Source: an uncultured Candidatus Melainabacteria bacterium (GTDB taxonomy: Bacteria; Cyanobacteriota; Vampirovibrionia; Gastranaerophilales; Gastranaerophilaceae). Taken from it: DNA of 44,790 nt. The stretch spans positions 1 to 44,790 of the forward strand of contig CAKVGS010000015.1 of the NCBI GenBank assembly GCA_934747335.1, in the 5' to 3' direction. Shown here in pieces: positions 1 to 7,781 of this stretch. Numbering within the stretch: position 1 is the stretch's first letter; every line of letters starts with the position of its first letter. Both the position numbers and the translations under genes were made by a program. Under the pieces are notes generated by a model. It did not search any database. It was given only the letters and a program-made list of their open reading frames with translations, and had not been told where the DNA came from.

Positions 1-182
1 ATTTTGTCTTTTAATTTAAACAAACTATCAATCGCAGGTTGAGTGTATTTTGCGAGATTTTCGTATAATTTTGTAATTGAAGTTGGAACTTTCTTTTGAA
101 TAAGTTTCAAGATAAATGGTTGAACAACTAACCAAATTGCACTAAAATCTTTCCAATTTTTAATAATAGAAAAAATGTTCAT
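1..182 (-). CDS. Partial phage protein downstream of the endolysin
   Basis: An open frame starts at 182 and runs off the left edge (60 codons visible). Its ATG overlaps the stop of the amidase gene by one base (TAATG), so the two are translationally coupled. The visible N-terminus is short and amphipathic, with a hydrophobic stretch around residues 14-26 (AIWLVVQPFILKL), followed by a Lys/Ser/Thr-rich part. A small partly hydrophobic protein next to an endolysin could be a holin or other lysis accessory, but no family is recognised and the C-terminus is outside the window. Confidence 0.6.
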   Translation of the reverse strand, partial: MNIFSIIKNWKDFSAIWLVVQPFILKLIQKKVPTSITKLYENLAKYTQPAIDSLFKLKDK

Positions 183-700
183 TAATTAAGTCCTTTCTGT
201 TTTTTCTGCTGTAAAATGTACCATTGAATTTTATTCCTCAAATAATCACCAACTCTGTCATTTGCGAGATTCGGCAGATATGGAAGATATGTAAAATCAA
301 TTTTTGTGGCACTTGTTGTGTTTGGATGAGTTTGACCGAATTCATAATGAGTAAAAACGGTTTTATTTGTTACAGGAATTCCATACGCAGTACACAATTT
401 TGCAACTTTTGCACACATAGCTTCCACTTGTTTTTGTGTTAGCGGATACTTTGTTTTTTTGTTTTGTAAATTAAATCCATACATCCCGCAACAAGAAACT
501 CCGATACAACCAGTATTTCCTCCGCCACAATGCTTTGCATATATTCCGTCAGTACAATTCAGGTTGTCTTCAGGCTTGTATTTTCCTTTGTATTCTTTTC
601 CGTTTTTATCAAAAAGAAAGTGGTAACAATCCAAATTCTGTTCGCAAGGCATATTTGCACCTGCTGTCCAATGTAGACAAATTTTAGTTAGTGATGTCAT
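182..700 (-). CDS. N-acetylmuramoyl-L-alanine amidase (phage endolysin)
   Basis: Predicted zinc amidase that cuts the MurNAc-L-Ala bond of peptidoglycan for host lysis. It is 172 aa, the size of a single Amidase_2/PGRP domain with no separate wall-binding domain. The zinc site is readable: H10 in HWTAG, H118 in THYEFG, and the K133-x-D135 pair that matches the Lys and third ligand of T7 lysozyme (Asp in place of Cys). There is no signal peptide, so export would need a holin. The start overlaps the end of the upstream coiled-coil gene, and the stop overlaps the next gene, placing it at the distal end of the tail operon. Family knowledge supports the function; substrate details are inferred. 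Confidence 0.9.
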   Translation of the reverse strand: MTSLTKICLHWTAGANMPCEQNLDCYHFLFDKNGKEYKGKYKPEDNLNCTDGIYAKHCGGGNTGCIGVSCCGMYGFNLQNKKTKYPLTQKQVEAMCAKVAKLCTAYGIPVTNKTVFTHYEFGQTHPNTTSATKIDFTYLPYLPNLANDRVGDYLRNKIQWYILQQKKQKGLN

Positions 701-1082
701 TATTTTCCTCCAACATTGTTTTTTCGGTTGATAATTCTGAATATTTTTCTCGAAGTTTGGTGATTTGATTTTGATAAAATGTCAGATATGGAATTCCATC
801 TTCGTTTGTACCGCCTTCACGCAAAGCTCTGATGGATTTTAGGTCTAATTCGTCAAGTTGTTCTTGAATATCTTGTTTTTCATCTTCTATTTCAAGAATT
901 CGTTTTTGCGTTTCTGTTCTTTTGGGGCATTTTTCTTCTAAGTACCAAAAGTTATCGATTTCTGATTGTTGAACGTTTAATTCAACAAAATCGATAGATT
1001 TGTAGTATTCTATATCATCTCCGAGTCCGACATTACACAAGCCTGTTTCGGAGTTTACAATTTCACCGTATTTTAAAACCAT
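684..1082 (-). CDS. Small coiled-coil phage protein between fibre genes and endolysin
   Basis: A 132-aa protein with a good ribosome site (AAAGGA) before its ATG. The N-terminal 60 residues are probably a small beta-rich domain; residues about 60-125 are strongly charged and heptad-like, predicted coiled coil. Its place after the fibre genes is where many Mu/P2-like phages carry a fibre assembly or chaperone-type protein, but I see no diagnostic motif. It overlaps the amidase gene by 17 bases, so it is part of the same late transcript. Confidence 0.7.
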   Translation of the reverse strand: MVLKYGEIVNSETGLCNVGLGDDIEYYKSIDFVELNVQQSEIDNFWYLEEKCPKRTETQKRILEIEDEKQDIQEQLDELDLKSIRALREGGTNEDGIPYLTFYQNQITKLREKYSELSTEKTMLEENNDITN

Positions 1083-1084
1083 AT

Positions 1085-2110
1085 TTATCCTTTCATTGGG
1101 TAAAAGTAATAGTTGCCTGATGTGTAGTCACAAGTTACAACATCGCCTTTGTTGACTTCAAACAAAGAACCTGAGTAAACCCACTTTCCGCCTGAATATC
1201 CGCAATGCCCATGAACCATTTTGCCGTTAACGTAAACATATCTTCCGGCATCAATACCATTAACACCGCCGTAGACAAAACCGTTTGAGGGTGCTGTGTA
1301 TGGAATACTGATACCGATAGCTGCGCTGTAGTTTGGCATTCCAACTTTGCTTGAAATTAATGTTTTTATTTGATTAATTTCGGTTGCATCCATTTTTTTG
1401 CTAAGTTGGTTTAATACTTCTGCGGCATTAATCAAATTAGGATTTTGTATCGTTTCACCGATATAGAAATAAAGTTTTGGAGGGGTGTATTGGTCTATTG
1501 CCAAATAACCGCTTGCAAGAACGTAGCTTCCGCTTCCCCATAAGTCATCGGCAATTGTAAAACTGTTTGGCGTTTTTGTCGTAATCCAAAGAGAACCGGC
1601 AGCATTGTTATTCATTGTTGTAGTTGTACTATTTTGAGTCAAAACAATTGTGTAATTTGCATCTTTAAAAGTTTTTAATAAATTGTTTGTTTTAATGCCA
1701 TCACCTGTTGTGCTAACAAATAGTCCTTGTTCGCACCAACCGTCATTATATATACGATACCAATTGTGTCCATTTCTAAATGTATCAATAACAAAACGTT
1801 TTCTGATCCTTAGCGGAAGCCTGAATGTTTGTTCTACAAGATTAATTACAAAATCAAAATCGGTATATGCTTCAGAACTTAATTTTACAGAAATACCTTC
1901 TAAAGTTTCATTACCTTTATAAATGTCATATAATTTTGTATATGAGGTTTTGTAAATTTTTACGCTATTCCATTGTCCGATTGATAAAAGCCAACTTGTG
2001 TTTTTGATTTCTAAATCAGAATATTTGCTATCAAATAAAGAGTATGGGCAGTTTATATCTACTTTTCCTAAAGAACCGGCGATTAAATTTTTACCTTTGT
2101 ACAAACTCAT
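1085..2110 (-). CDS. Distal tail / receptor-binding-type protein
   Basis: Predicted 341-aa tail-tip or fibre protein. I chose the ATG at 2110 (MSLYKGKNLIAG) because AAAGGA lies 7 bases upstream and the ATG overlaps the previous stop (TAATG); an in-frame ATG six codons earlier lacks such a site. Residues about 1-230 are beta-rich and Asn/Thr/Tyr-rich. A short helical linker follows, then a Gly/Tyr-rich C-terminal domain (about 255-341) typical of compact phage tip domains. It follows two fibre genes in a tail operon, which suggests host recognition. No catalytic or C-type-lectin signature was seen. Confidence 0.75.
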   Translation of the reverse strand: MSLYKGKNLIAGSLGKVDINCPYSLFDSKYSDLEIKNTSWLLSIGQWNSVKIYKTSYTKLYDIYKGNETLEGISVKLSSEAYTDFDFVINLVEQTFRLPLRIRKRFVIDTFRNGHNWYRIYNDGWCEQGLFVSTTGDGIKTNNLLKTFKDANYTIVLTQNSTTTTMNNNAAGSLWITTKTPNSFTIADDLWGSGSYVLASGYLAIDQYTPPKLYFYIGETIQNPNLINAAEVLNQLSKKMDATEINQIKTLISSKVGMPNYSAAIGISIPYTAPSNGFVYGGVNGIDAGRYVYVNGKMVHGHCGYSGGKWVYSGSLFEVNKGDVVTCDYTSGNYYFYPMKG

Positions 2111-2781
2111 TATGCAGTCCTTTCCCAAATATTAACGATGTATGCAGGAGGTTGAACCGTATCAGATTTACCGTAAATAGAACTTGAACGTGATGCATCA
2201 AAATATGCACGCATACCGGAAGAACCACTGTTGTATTCTTTGGAATTATTTTTAACGCCATAAACTGCACCATTGGCAGACCAACCGCCATCATATTGAG
2301 CAGAGTTCCAATCTGCTGTTATATTCGGCAAACCTGCTTCTACAGAAGAACCTGCAATATGTTTTTCATCAGTTCCTTGTAAAACCTGACCTTGACATTT
2401 AAATTTCCAAGTACCGAATAAAGCTTCTAAAGGGCAGGTCGCCATCGTTCCGATGTAGATTGCACCTATCGGATAAATTCTTTCAAGAAGAGATACTTCA
2501 ATTTCATTGTCATCAATAATTGAATAAAATGTATTTTCATCTTTTTCTTCTAGTGCAAGATATTCTGCTCTTGTACCTGTCCAATATTTAAGCGATGTAT
2601 TAGTATCATTTTGGTCGATTACAGAATTTGCTTTATCAATATCACCGATTTTTACAACACCATCACCGTTTCCTACATACAATTCTTTTGTATCTTCGCA
2701 CCACAAAGGAGTTCCTGAGGAGGCAGATTTTGGTAAATCTGCCTTGTTTCCTCGTTTAAATCTGATAGAACTACCTGACAT
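2110..2781 (-). CDS. Tail fibre with Mtd-N-like domain and collar-type C-terminus
   Basis: A 223-aa fibre protein. Residues about 5-45 (IRFKRG, LP, DTKELYVGNGDG) match the repeat found at the N-terminus of the major tropism determinant family (Mtd_N), a trimeric virion-attachment module. Residues about 100-223 resemble the C-terminal part of tail-collar proteins: YPIGAIYIG, a Trp/Phe/Gly segment with GQVLQGTD, and GLPNIT. A strong GGAGG site sits before the ATG, and the start overlaps the previous stop. Despite the Mtd-like N-terminus, no reverse transcriptase or template repeat is visible in the window, so diversification is unsupported. Confidence 0.8.
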   Translation of the reverse strand: MSGSSIRFKRGNKADLPKSASSGTPLWCEDTKELYVGNGDGVVKIGDIDKANSVIDQNDTNTSLKYWTGTRAEYLALEEKDENTFYSIIDDNEIEVSLLERIYPIGAIYIGTMATCPLEALFGTWKFKCQGQVLQGTDEKHIAGSSVEAGLPNITADWNSAQYDGGWSANGAVYGVKNNSKEYNSGSSGMRAYFDASRSSSIYGKSDTVQPPAYIVNIWERTA

Positions 2782-3464
2782 TAAAATGAACCTCCGTCAA
2801 CATCGCCGGCATAAATATTTGTAAATTCCAAGCCTGATTCATCACCTTTTACTGACAAAATCTTACCTGCCTGTTTTGCAAATGTGCTTGGAGTATCTTT
2901 TAAATCCAGTAATGTAGTTACTAAATCAGGTTTGTTTGTAACATTTTCCCAAGTTACAACCGCATCTAAATCGTTTAGTTCAGATACTTTTACCCACTTT
3001 GTGCCGTCATAGATGTATTCAGCACCGCCTTTTTCAACGGTTTTGTCACCAGTTGCATCTATAACTAATGCATGCAAACCTGCAAACGGAGTCAATTCAT
3101 CCCTTTTGGCGATAGTTTCAACAACTTGTGCTTCTTTGTATTCGGCAGGAATTTGGCTTGTCGGAATTAAACCGTTAGCATCAAGAGTTGCTAAACCGTT
3201 CGCTACAGCTTTTTGTTCCGAGATTTTTGTGTTTACAGCACTCGCAAAATCAGTAATTTCCGCAGTTGTGTGGGTATGCTCTTTCTCTGCTTTTTGATTC
3301 AATAATTCTACTAATTGTGTATAGTTACTAAATTCTGTTAACGGTTGGTTTTCACCGTTTCCGACGTAGAATTTTTTAGTGTCGGTTGTGTACAAAATTT
3401 CTGCGATTGCAGCTGAGGTTGGTAGGTTTGCAGACAAACCACGTTTGATTTGAATAGTTCCCAT
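2781..3464 (-). CDS. Tail fibre, Mtd-N-like N-terminus with linker repeats
   Basis: A 227-aa fibre protein paralogous at its N-terminus to the next gene: IQIKRG, LP, then TTDTKKFYVGNGEN. Around residues 60-110 it has the common phage fibre linkers HTHTTAEITDF and ANGLATLDANGLIPTSQIP. The extreme C-terminus ends in DVDGGSF, a motif also found inside and at the end of the neighbouring collar-type fibre. It is probably a shaft or adaptor subunit trimerising with its neighbours. AAAGGA precedes the ATG; the stop overlaps the next start. Confidence 0.8.
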   Translation of the reverse strand: MGTIQIKRGLSANLPTSAAIAEILYTTDTKKFYVGNGENQPLTEFSNYTQLVELLNQKAEKEHTHTTAEITDFASAVNTKISEQKAVANGLATLDANGLIPTSQIPAEYKEAQVVETIAKRDELTPFAGLHALVIDATGDKTVEKGGAEYIYDGTKWVKVSELNDLDAVVTWENVTNKPDLVTTLLDLKDTPSTFAKQAGKILSVKGDESGLEFTNIYAGDVDGGSF

Positions 3465-3493
3465 AGTTGTTCCTTTCTTATTTCAGTGGGTAA

Positions 3494-4162
3494 TTAAAAC
3501 TCTCCGGCATCAATATTTTCAGCATTATCAACAATACCGTTGCCGTCTTTATCGTATATATTTTTATCCATTGTGTTGTTATTGCCTGATGAATTATTGC
3601 CGATATCATTCGCATCATCTTTAAACGACCCACCGTCAACGTAGTCACAAGTATCTACAATTCCGTTGGAATTAGAATCATACGTTGCAATTTTCATCAA
3701 ATCTTTGTGGGTATGATTTGAAAACAGATTCACTACGAATTCGACCGTTGCGGTTTGGATGCTTGTATCGATTTTTAGTTCTAAAACGTCAGGATTAATT
3801 GCTTGGATTAAAACTTTAATCCACAATTCTTTTGTTGAACCTTCTGAAACAATCGGTTTATACGTTTCAGGTTGTTTAGCGATTAGAATCAAATTGTTTT
3901 TGTCATCAAAGACTCCAACTTCTCGAATATAGAATCCGCCAATATCATTTGGAATTTGAGCTTTTGCAACTAATTCAGTTACTTCTGAAATTTTTGCTCT
4001 GTATCTTTCATTGCCTAATGAGGTTTGATTTGGATTAGGTTCATAATATGCACCGTTTGAATCGCCAACAGCTATGTATTCCAAATTTAGCTTTGTTCCG
4101 TTACTCAAAGCTTTTGTAATCAAATCTAAACCTTTATTTGTAATAATTGAATAGAATTTCAT
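3494..4162 (-). CDS. Tail-collar fibre protein (DUF3751-like) with Ca-loop-like repeats
   Basis: A 222-aa fibre protein. Residues about 1-150 match the DUF3751 tail-collar domain that attaches fibres to P2/Mu baseplates (start MKFYSIITNKGLDLI, then YIAVGDSNG and the GGFYIREVGVFD segment). The C-terminal 65 residues carry two Asp/Asn/Gly loops, DSNSNGIVD and DKDGNGIVD, resembling dockerin or EF-hand calcium loops and each followed by a VDGG or IDAG turn. It lies directly after gpI, the usual position of this gene, and overlaps the gpI stop. Calcium binding is an inference. Confidence 0.85.
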   Translation of the reverse strand: MKFYSIITNKGLDLITKALSNGTKLNLEYIAVGDSNGAYYEPNPNQTSLGNERYRAKISEVTELVAKAQIPNDIGGFYIREVGVFDDKNNLILIAKQPETYKPIVSEGSTKELWIKVLIQAINPDVLELKIDTSIQTATVEFVVNLFSNHTHKDLMKIATYDSNSNGIVDTCDYVDGGSFKDDANDIGNNSSGNNNTMDKNIYDKDGNGIVDNAENIDAGEF

Positions 4163-4683
4163 TAAACCGTTAGTTCCTCAAAAGTTATTACTGCACTAGC
4201 ATATACCAGTTTGTTTTTGGTAATCAGATGTAAAATCAAACATTCTAAAACAGAGCGTACATTTTTGTTTTCATTAATTAAATCCAAAACTTTTTTTTCA
4301 AAAACTTGTTCAAAGATTTTGTCTGTATCAAACTGCACCTTAAAATGATATGGAGCTCCACCGTATTCAAACCATTCGCTAATTTTTCCGTTTAGATTTA
4401 GTGTTTTAAATATTTCTAAAAGTGCAAATTTTGTACCTTTAAAACGATGGATTTTTATTGCGGATTTTATCAATGCTCGTTTTTCTGATTCACTTGATGC
4501 GTGAAGCCAACCTTCATTTCCCATAATGTGATATTGTTCGGCTAAATGAGGTAACGCACTTGTTGGAACATTATCGACAATTGTTACAAGTACCGCATCT
4601 ATATTTAATTTCTTGAAACGTTCTTCACAAATTTCATCAAATATTTGAAGGTTGATATCATTAATTGGTGCTAAATCATTCAT
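4162..4683 (-). CDS. Baseplate protein gpI-like (tail protein I)
   Basis: A 173-aa protein of the P2 gpI family (Phage_tail_P2_I), part of the baseplate wedge periphery where fibres dock. Typical features are the early LPHLAEQYH segment, the W-x-H step, RALIKSAIKIHRFKGT around residues 75-90, and the basic-aromatic centre ending in ISEWFEYGG. I chose the ATG at 4683 because GGAGG lies 8 bases upstream inside the end of gene J; an in-frame ATG five codons earlier is less well placed. Its position between J and the collar fibre is canonical. Confidence 0.9.
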   Translation of the reverse strand: MNDLAPINDINLQIFDEICEERFKKLNIDAVLVTIVDNVPTSALPHLAEQYHIMGNEGWLHASSESEKRALIKSAIKIHRFKGTKFALLEIFKTLNLNGKISEWFEYGGAPYHFKVQFDTDKIFEQVFEKKVLDLINENKNVRSVLECLILHLITKNKLVYASAVITFEELTV

Positions 4684-5785
4684 TGGCGTAACCTCCAATT
4701 GATATATTCCAATTTGTAAGATTTGCCCATTGAGATTCAGATATTTCTATATCGTTTGGAGTTTTTAACTCAACTTTAAACACTCCGTAAACGCTATTTA
4801 AAATAGCAATAATTTGTGTTTGAACGACAGATTTACCAAGTTTTGCAGAAAGTGTTGTTTTGTATTCGGATAATTTTTTCTCAATAGTTGAAATTACAGA
4901 ATCTTTATCAGCATCTTTAAACAGATACAATGTCGCTACAATTTGAAAATCAATTTTTTCAGGAGAAAGAACTTGGACAAAATCTGTAAGTGGTCGGATT
5001 TTATCGTCACTCAAATAATTCTGAACCAAATCAAGAATTTCTTTTGAAGGATTACCGCTTGCCATTAGCGGGTAAATATTAACGACACCTGCGCTTGGTG
5101 AAAGAATCGCAACATCTGTTATTGATTGGTGTGCAGATAATGTGTGATATTTGTACGCTCCACGACTTCCGGCATTTGAAAATTTTTCAGGTGCTTGTCG
5201 AATACGTTCTCTTAAACTGTCGGCGTCCTCATCATCCACGCCACCGCTTGAAATTGAAATGTTTGCGACATCCGTAACAAAACTTAGCGGAGTGAGTAAA
5301 TTATTGATACTTCCGATTGCATAATTATTTGAAGTTGCACCTTTTGTTTCGCAAGAAGCTTTTACATCAACGAATAAACTTCCACTCGGTAAAAACACTT
5401 CTTCATCGGTTTGAAAAATGAATAATCCGTCTTTTGTTTCTATTTCAGTACCTTTAGGAATAGTTATATCAAAATCAACTGTTTCATCGATTGAAAACCT
5501 AATTGTTGTAATTGAGGCTTTAGCTAAAAGTTTTGTAACTCCTAAAGGTTCACCGATGTGTTCAAGGTTTTCAAGATTTGCGTAGCTTAGAAGGTTTTGT
5601 TTTGCAGTTTCTTGGATATCTATTCGTAAAACTGTTTCACGATATGCTGCAACATCTATCATTAAGCGTTCGATTTGAGCAGGTTGTAACGTTTTGCCTG
5701 ATTTTTCTTCGTATAATTTTATCCATTCATTTGTGATAGTATCAGGATTTCGTTCGATAAAATTTGGTTCAGGAAGTTGTGTCAT
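4676..5785 (-). CDS. Baseplate assembly protein J
   Basis: A 369-aa member of the Baseplate_J family, forming the wedge of the contractile-tail baseplate. The start at 5785 (MTQLPEPNFIE) fits the family N-terminus and overlaps the upstream stop as ATGA; a longer frame from 5833 would run into the previous gene. Recognisable elements are the polar N-terminal part with QPAQIERLMIDVAAYRE, the ITIPKGTEIETKDG beta unit near residue 115, and the GVDDEDADSLRERI signature near residue 185. The final residues overlap the start of the gpI gene. Confidence 0.93.
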   Translation of the reverse strand: MTQLPEPNFIERNPDTITNEWIKLYEEKSGKTLQPAQIERLMIDVAAYRETVLRIDIQETAKQNLLSYANLENLEHIGEPLGVTKLLAKASITTIRFSIDETVDFDITIPKGTEIETKDGLFIFQTDEEVFLPSGSLFVDVKASCETKGATSNNYAIGSINNLLTPLSFVTDVANISISSGGVDDEDADSLRERIRQAPEKFSNAGSRGAYKYHTLSAHQSITDVAILSPSAGVVNIYPLMASGNPSKEILDLVQNYLSDDKIRPLTDFVQVLSPEKIDFQIVATLYLFKDADKDSVISTIEKKLSEYKTTLSAKLGKSVVQTQIIAILNSVYGVFKVELKTPNDIEISESQWANLTNWNISIGGYANE

Positions 5786-6141
5786 ACAATAACCTCTGTA
5801 TATCCGCTTGAACCGTTGTCGTTCAAAGTCCATTCAATTTTTACAATAATTCTGCTGTTATCTACTTCACAACTAACGGATTTAATGGTAATTCTTGTTT
5901 CCCATTCGGCAATAGCATCCGTAGTCTCCCTGATTATATTCGGTATCGCTTCGTCAGTCGGATAATCGATGTATTTGTATAAATTTGAACCGAAAGTCGG
6001 ACGATGAGGGACTGAGCCTTTTCGTGTCAGCAAAATTATTGCGATACATTGGTTTATATCGTCAGCACCTTCGGCAATTGAGCCGATTACATTAATTTTA
6101 GGTTGCCAATCTATGTAGGTTATTTCGTTTAAGTTTGTCAT
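5782..6141 (-). CDS. Baseplate wedge protein, gpW / T4 gp25-like
   Basis: A 119-aa gp25/W-family protein, the lysozyme-like (non-catalytic) fold that joins sheath and baseplate. The diagnostic segments are the Ile/Leu-rich repeat-like helix before LLTRKGSVPHRPTFGSNLYKYIDYP and the following EWETRITIKSV. The ribosome site is weak (only A-rich sequence precedes the ATG at 6141), so expression may depend on coupling to gene V, which ends 3 bases upstream. The stop overlaps the J start. Confidence 0.92.
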   Translation of the reverse strand: MTNLNEITYIDWQPKINVIGSIAEGADDINQCIAIILLTRKGSVPHRPTFGSNLYKYIDYPTDEAIPNIIRETTDAIAEWETRITIKSVSCEVDNSRIIVKIEWTLNDNGSSGYTEVIV

Positions 6142-6144
6142 ATT

Positions 6145-6654
6145 TTACATTTTGTTATTGGGAGTGGAAGTCGGACTACCTTGATTTCCTGTGTGGGAAT
6201 GTTGGTTGTAAATATCTCGTATTTCTTGCATTGATGAGGTTTTATCCGATATATCAGAATTTGATTTTATTCCGTTTGTATTAATCAGCACTCCATTGTG
6301 ATTAATATTGCCGTTTAAATTGATATTTTGAAATGCTACAGTCAAGGTATTCGTTTCTTTATCAATATTAATCAGCGAATTATTATCCAAATTGAGGGAT
6401 ATTTGTTTTTCTGTGGTAAAAACAGGAGTATCTTCAGTCGAATAGATAGAACCTAAAACAACTCCATCTTCTGAATTTTCGTCCATTAGGCAAACAACTT
6501 GTTCCCCAATATCAGGCATTGCATAAAATTTATCCTTCATTGTTTTTGTTTGTAGAATCGGAAGCCAAAACGAAGTTGATTCGTCATCACCAAATTTTAC
6601 ACGTGCCTGAACAGAAATTGGATTTATTTGTGAAACAATACCGAATCTTAACAT
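6145..6654 (-). CDS. Baseplate assembly protein V (tail spike)
   Basis: A 169-aa gpV/gp45-type central spike. The N-terminal OB-fold region (about residues 1-85) includes ARVKFGDDEST, the PILQTKTMKD step and the DIGEQVVCLMDE motif, and is followed by GVVLGSIYS. After it come beta-helix-like repeats rich in Asn/Ile/Leu (about 90-150) that would form the membrane-piercing needle. The C-terminus (HSHTGNQGSPTS) has the His-rich tip common in these proteins, often an iron-binding apex. GAGG lies 7 bases before the ATG, and the gene overlaps the end of D. Confidence 0.92.
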   Translation of the reverse strand: MLRFGIVSQINPISVQARVKFGDDESTSFWLPILQTKTMKDKFYAMPDIGEQVVCLMDENSEDGVVLGSIYSTEDTPVFTTEKQISLNLDNNSLINIDKETNTLTVAFQNINLNGNINHNGVLINTNGIKSNSDISDKTSSMQEIRDIYNQHSHTGNQGSPTSTPNNKM

Positions 6655-7616
6655 GAAGTTACCTCACAGATTGTTTTGTAACCTCTGAGTCTATCGAGGA
6701 CGTGTCTTGCCTGAGTGATATGGTACTTTCCTGAAAAATGACCGATGCCTTTTATTTCGACATTACCTCCTGCAACTAAATTCGGATTTCCGACAATTTC
6801 AAAATATCCTTCAATTTTTGTGTCAGCAGTTCCGAGTGCGGCTTTGGCTTTAATTATCGCTTGTTTTTTATCCGAACATCTTGCGGTAATTTTTAATGTA
6901 TCACCTTTTTCGACTTTTTCATTCCGAGCAGTTGCTTTGAGTGTCTTTTTCTTTTTGGGATCGAAATACGAAACCTCAACGGATTTATATCTTTGGCTTG
7001 TTTTTTCTCTGAATGAAAGCATAGAAAAATCGGTTTTATAAAGAATCTGAATAGCTTTGGCATCTTTTAGTTGGCGAACGTTGTAAAATACAAGATTATT
7101 TTCTGCGATTTTGAAGATGTAACCATATTGTTCCGCAAGTTTTGTCAGAAAAGTTAAATCTTGGGTTTTATTTTGGGTAATTCTATCAACTCTAACATCT
7201 GCAATATCGCCAATAAGTGTCAAATTGTGCTTGTCAGCGATTTCTTTAGCGATTTGTTTCAAGGTTTTATTTTCATATCCAACAGAATTCTTTTGGCGAA
7301 GCGGTTTTTTAATACCTGTTGCCAAACCTTTAACGGTAATAGTATCAGGTGGAGCATTGTATTCCAGTTCATCAATTTCAAAACAACCACAATTTAAAAG
7401 TTTTTCATCTTTGTAGCCGAGATACAAACGTAAGCTATCACCTTTAGTCGGAAGCCACGCATCTTGCCATTGTTTAGCAGAATCTTCAAACGTGATTTCC
7501 AATTCGTCCGACTCACCATGTTCAACATCTGTGTAGCTGATTGAAGTCACATATGGTGATACGTCTTTGGTGATATTTTTCTTTTCGTAGAATAATTCAA
7601 AAATTGGAGTTAGCAT
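6648..7616 (-). CDS. Late control protein D / tail hub
   Basis: A 322-aa gpD-family (Phage_GPD) hub protein, equivalent to T4 gp27, which carries the spike V at the end of the tail tube. Typical stretches are YEKKNITKDVSPYVTSISYTD, DSLRLYLGY, the FLTKLAEQYGYIFKI segment around residues 155-170, and the C-terminal GHFSGKYHITQARHVLDRLRGY. In related phages it would directly follow gene X. Here a HEPN gene and hairpin RNA are inserted between X and D, leaving a 165-base leader before this start with only a modest ribosome site. Confidence 0.93.
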   Translation of the reverse strand: MLTPIFELFYEKKNITKDVSPYVTSISYTDVEHGESDELEITFEDSAKQWQDAWLPTKGDSLRLYLGYKDEKLLNCGCFEIDELEYNAPPDTITVKGLATGIKKPLRQKNSVGYENKTLKQIAKEIADKHNLTLIGDIADVRVDRITQNKTQDLTFLTKLAEQYGYIFKIAENNLVFYNVRQLKDAKAIQILYKTDFSMLSFREKTSQRYKSVEVSYFDPKKKKTLKATARNEKVEKGDTLKITARCSDKKQAIIKAKAALGTADTKIEGYFEIVGNPNLVAGGNVEIKGIGHFSGKYHITQARHVLDRLRGYKTICEVTSC

Positions 7617-7638
7617 TATTTAATCTTTCAAATTGGGG

Positions 7639-7656
7639 ATTAAATAATTACTGAAT
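7639..7656 (+). repeat. Left 18-bp inverted repeat bracketing the HEPN module
   Basis: ATTAAATAATTACTGAAT on the plus strand. The exact reverse complement lies at 8500-8517, 843 bases further on. Together they bracket the candidate small RNA, its promoter and the HEPN gene. A 7-base TTTCAAA occurs just outside each copy (7626-7632 and 8518-8524), but the left one is six bases away from the repeat and the right one directly adjacent. A clean target duplication is therefore not shown. Confidence 0.85.
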
Positions 7657-7690
7657 GTGTTGTTATACTTGAATTTTACAGGCAAAGCAC

Positions 7691-7719
7691 TTGACAAATA
7701 TTGCTTTTTCGTAAATAAT
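7691..7719 (+). promoter_or_regulatory. Predicted sigma-70-type promoter for the hairpin RNA
   Basis: A perfect TTGACA at 7691-7696 is followed after 17 bases by AATAAT at 7714-7719 (five of six matches to TATAAT). The predicted start near 7726 is just before the hairpin at 7731. It points away from the neighbouring gene D and towards the HEPN gene stop, where no plus-strand gene begins. A dedicated small RNA is therefore the simplest reading. Confidence 0.55.
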
Positions 7720-7725
7720 ATAAAT

Positions 7726-7780
7726 GTACAACCTATAGAGCTCTTCCTACGGATTTCCGTACAGAACTATAGGTTTTTTT
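7726..7780 (+). ncRNA. Candidate ~50-nt hairpin RNA next to the HEPN gene
   Basis: The sequence folds into an outer 8-bp stem (ACCTATAG at 7731-7738 with CTATAGGT at 7767-7774) and an apical 6-bp stem (TACGGA with TCCGTA, TT loop). It ends in seven T residues (7774-7780), two bases short of the HEPN stop codon. A canonical promoter lies directly upstream. Seen alone it is an intrinsic terminator; with its own promoter it would yield a short stable RNA made almost entirely of the hairpin. By analogy with AbiF-type HEPN proteins that are paired with an antitoxin RNA, it could neutralise the HEPN protein; that role is inference. Confidence 0.5.
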
Positions 7781-7781
7781 G

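Noticed and set aside
2110..3464. Diversity-generating retroelement suggested by Mtd-like fibre N-termini
   Set aside because: No reverse transcriptase, accessory gene or near-duplicate template/variable repeat was seen in the window, and the C-terminus looks like a collar domain rather than a C-type lectin.
5786..5833. Longer N-terminus for baseplate J
   Set aside because: It would overlap the gp25-like gene by about 50 bases and does not fit the family. The start at 5785 gives the usual ATGA overlap.
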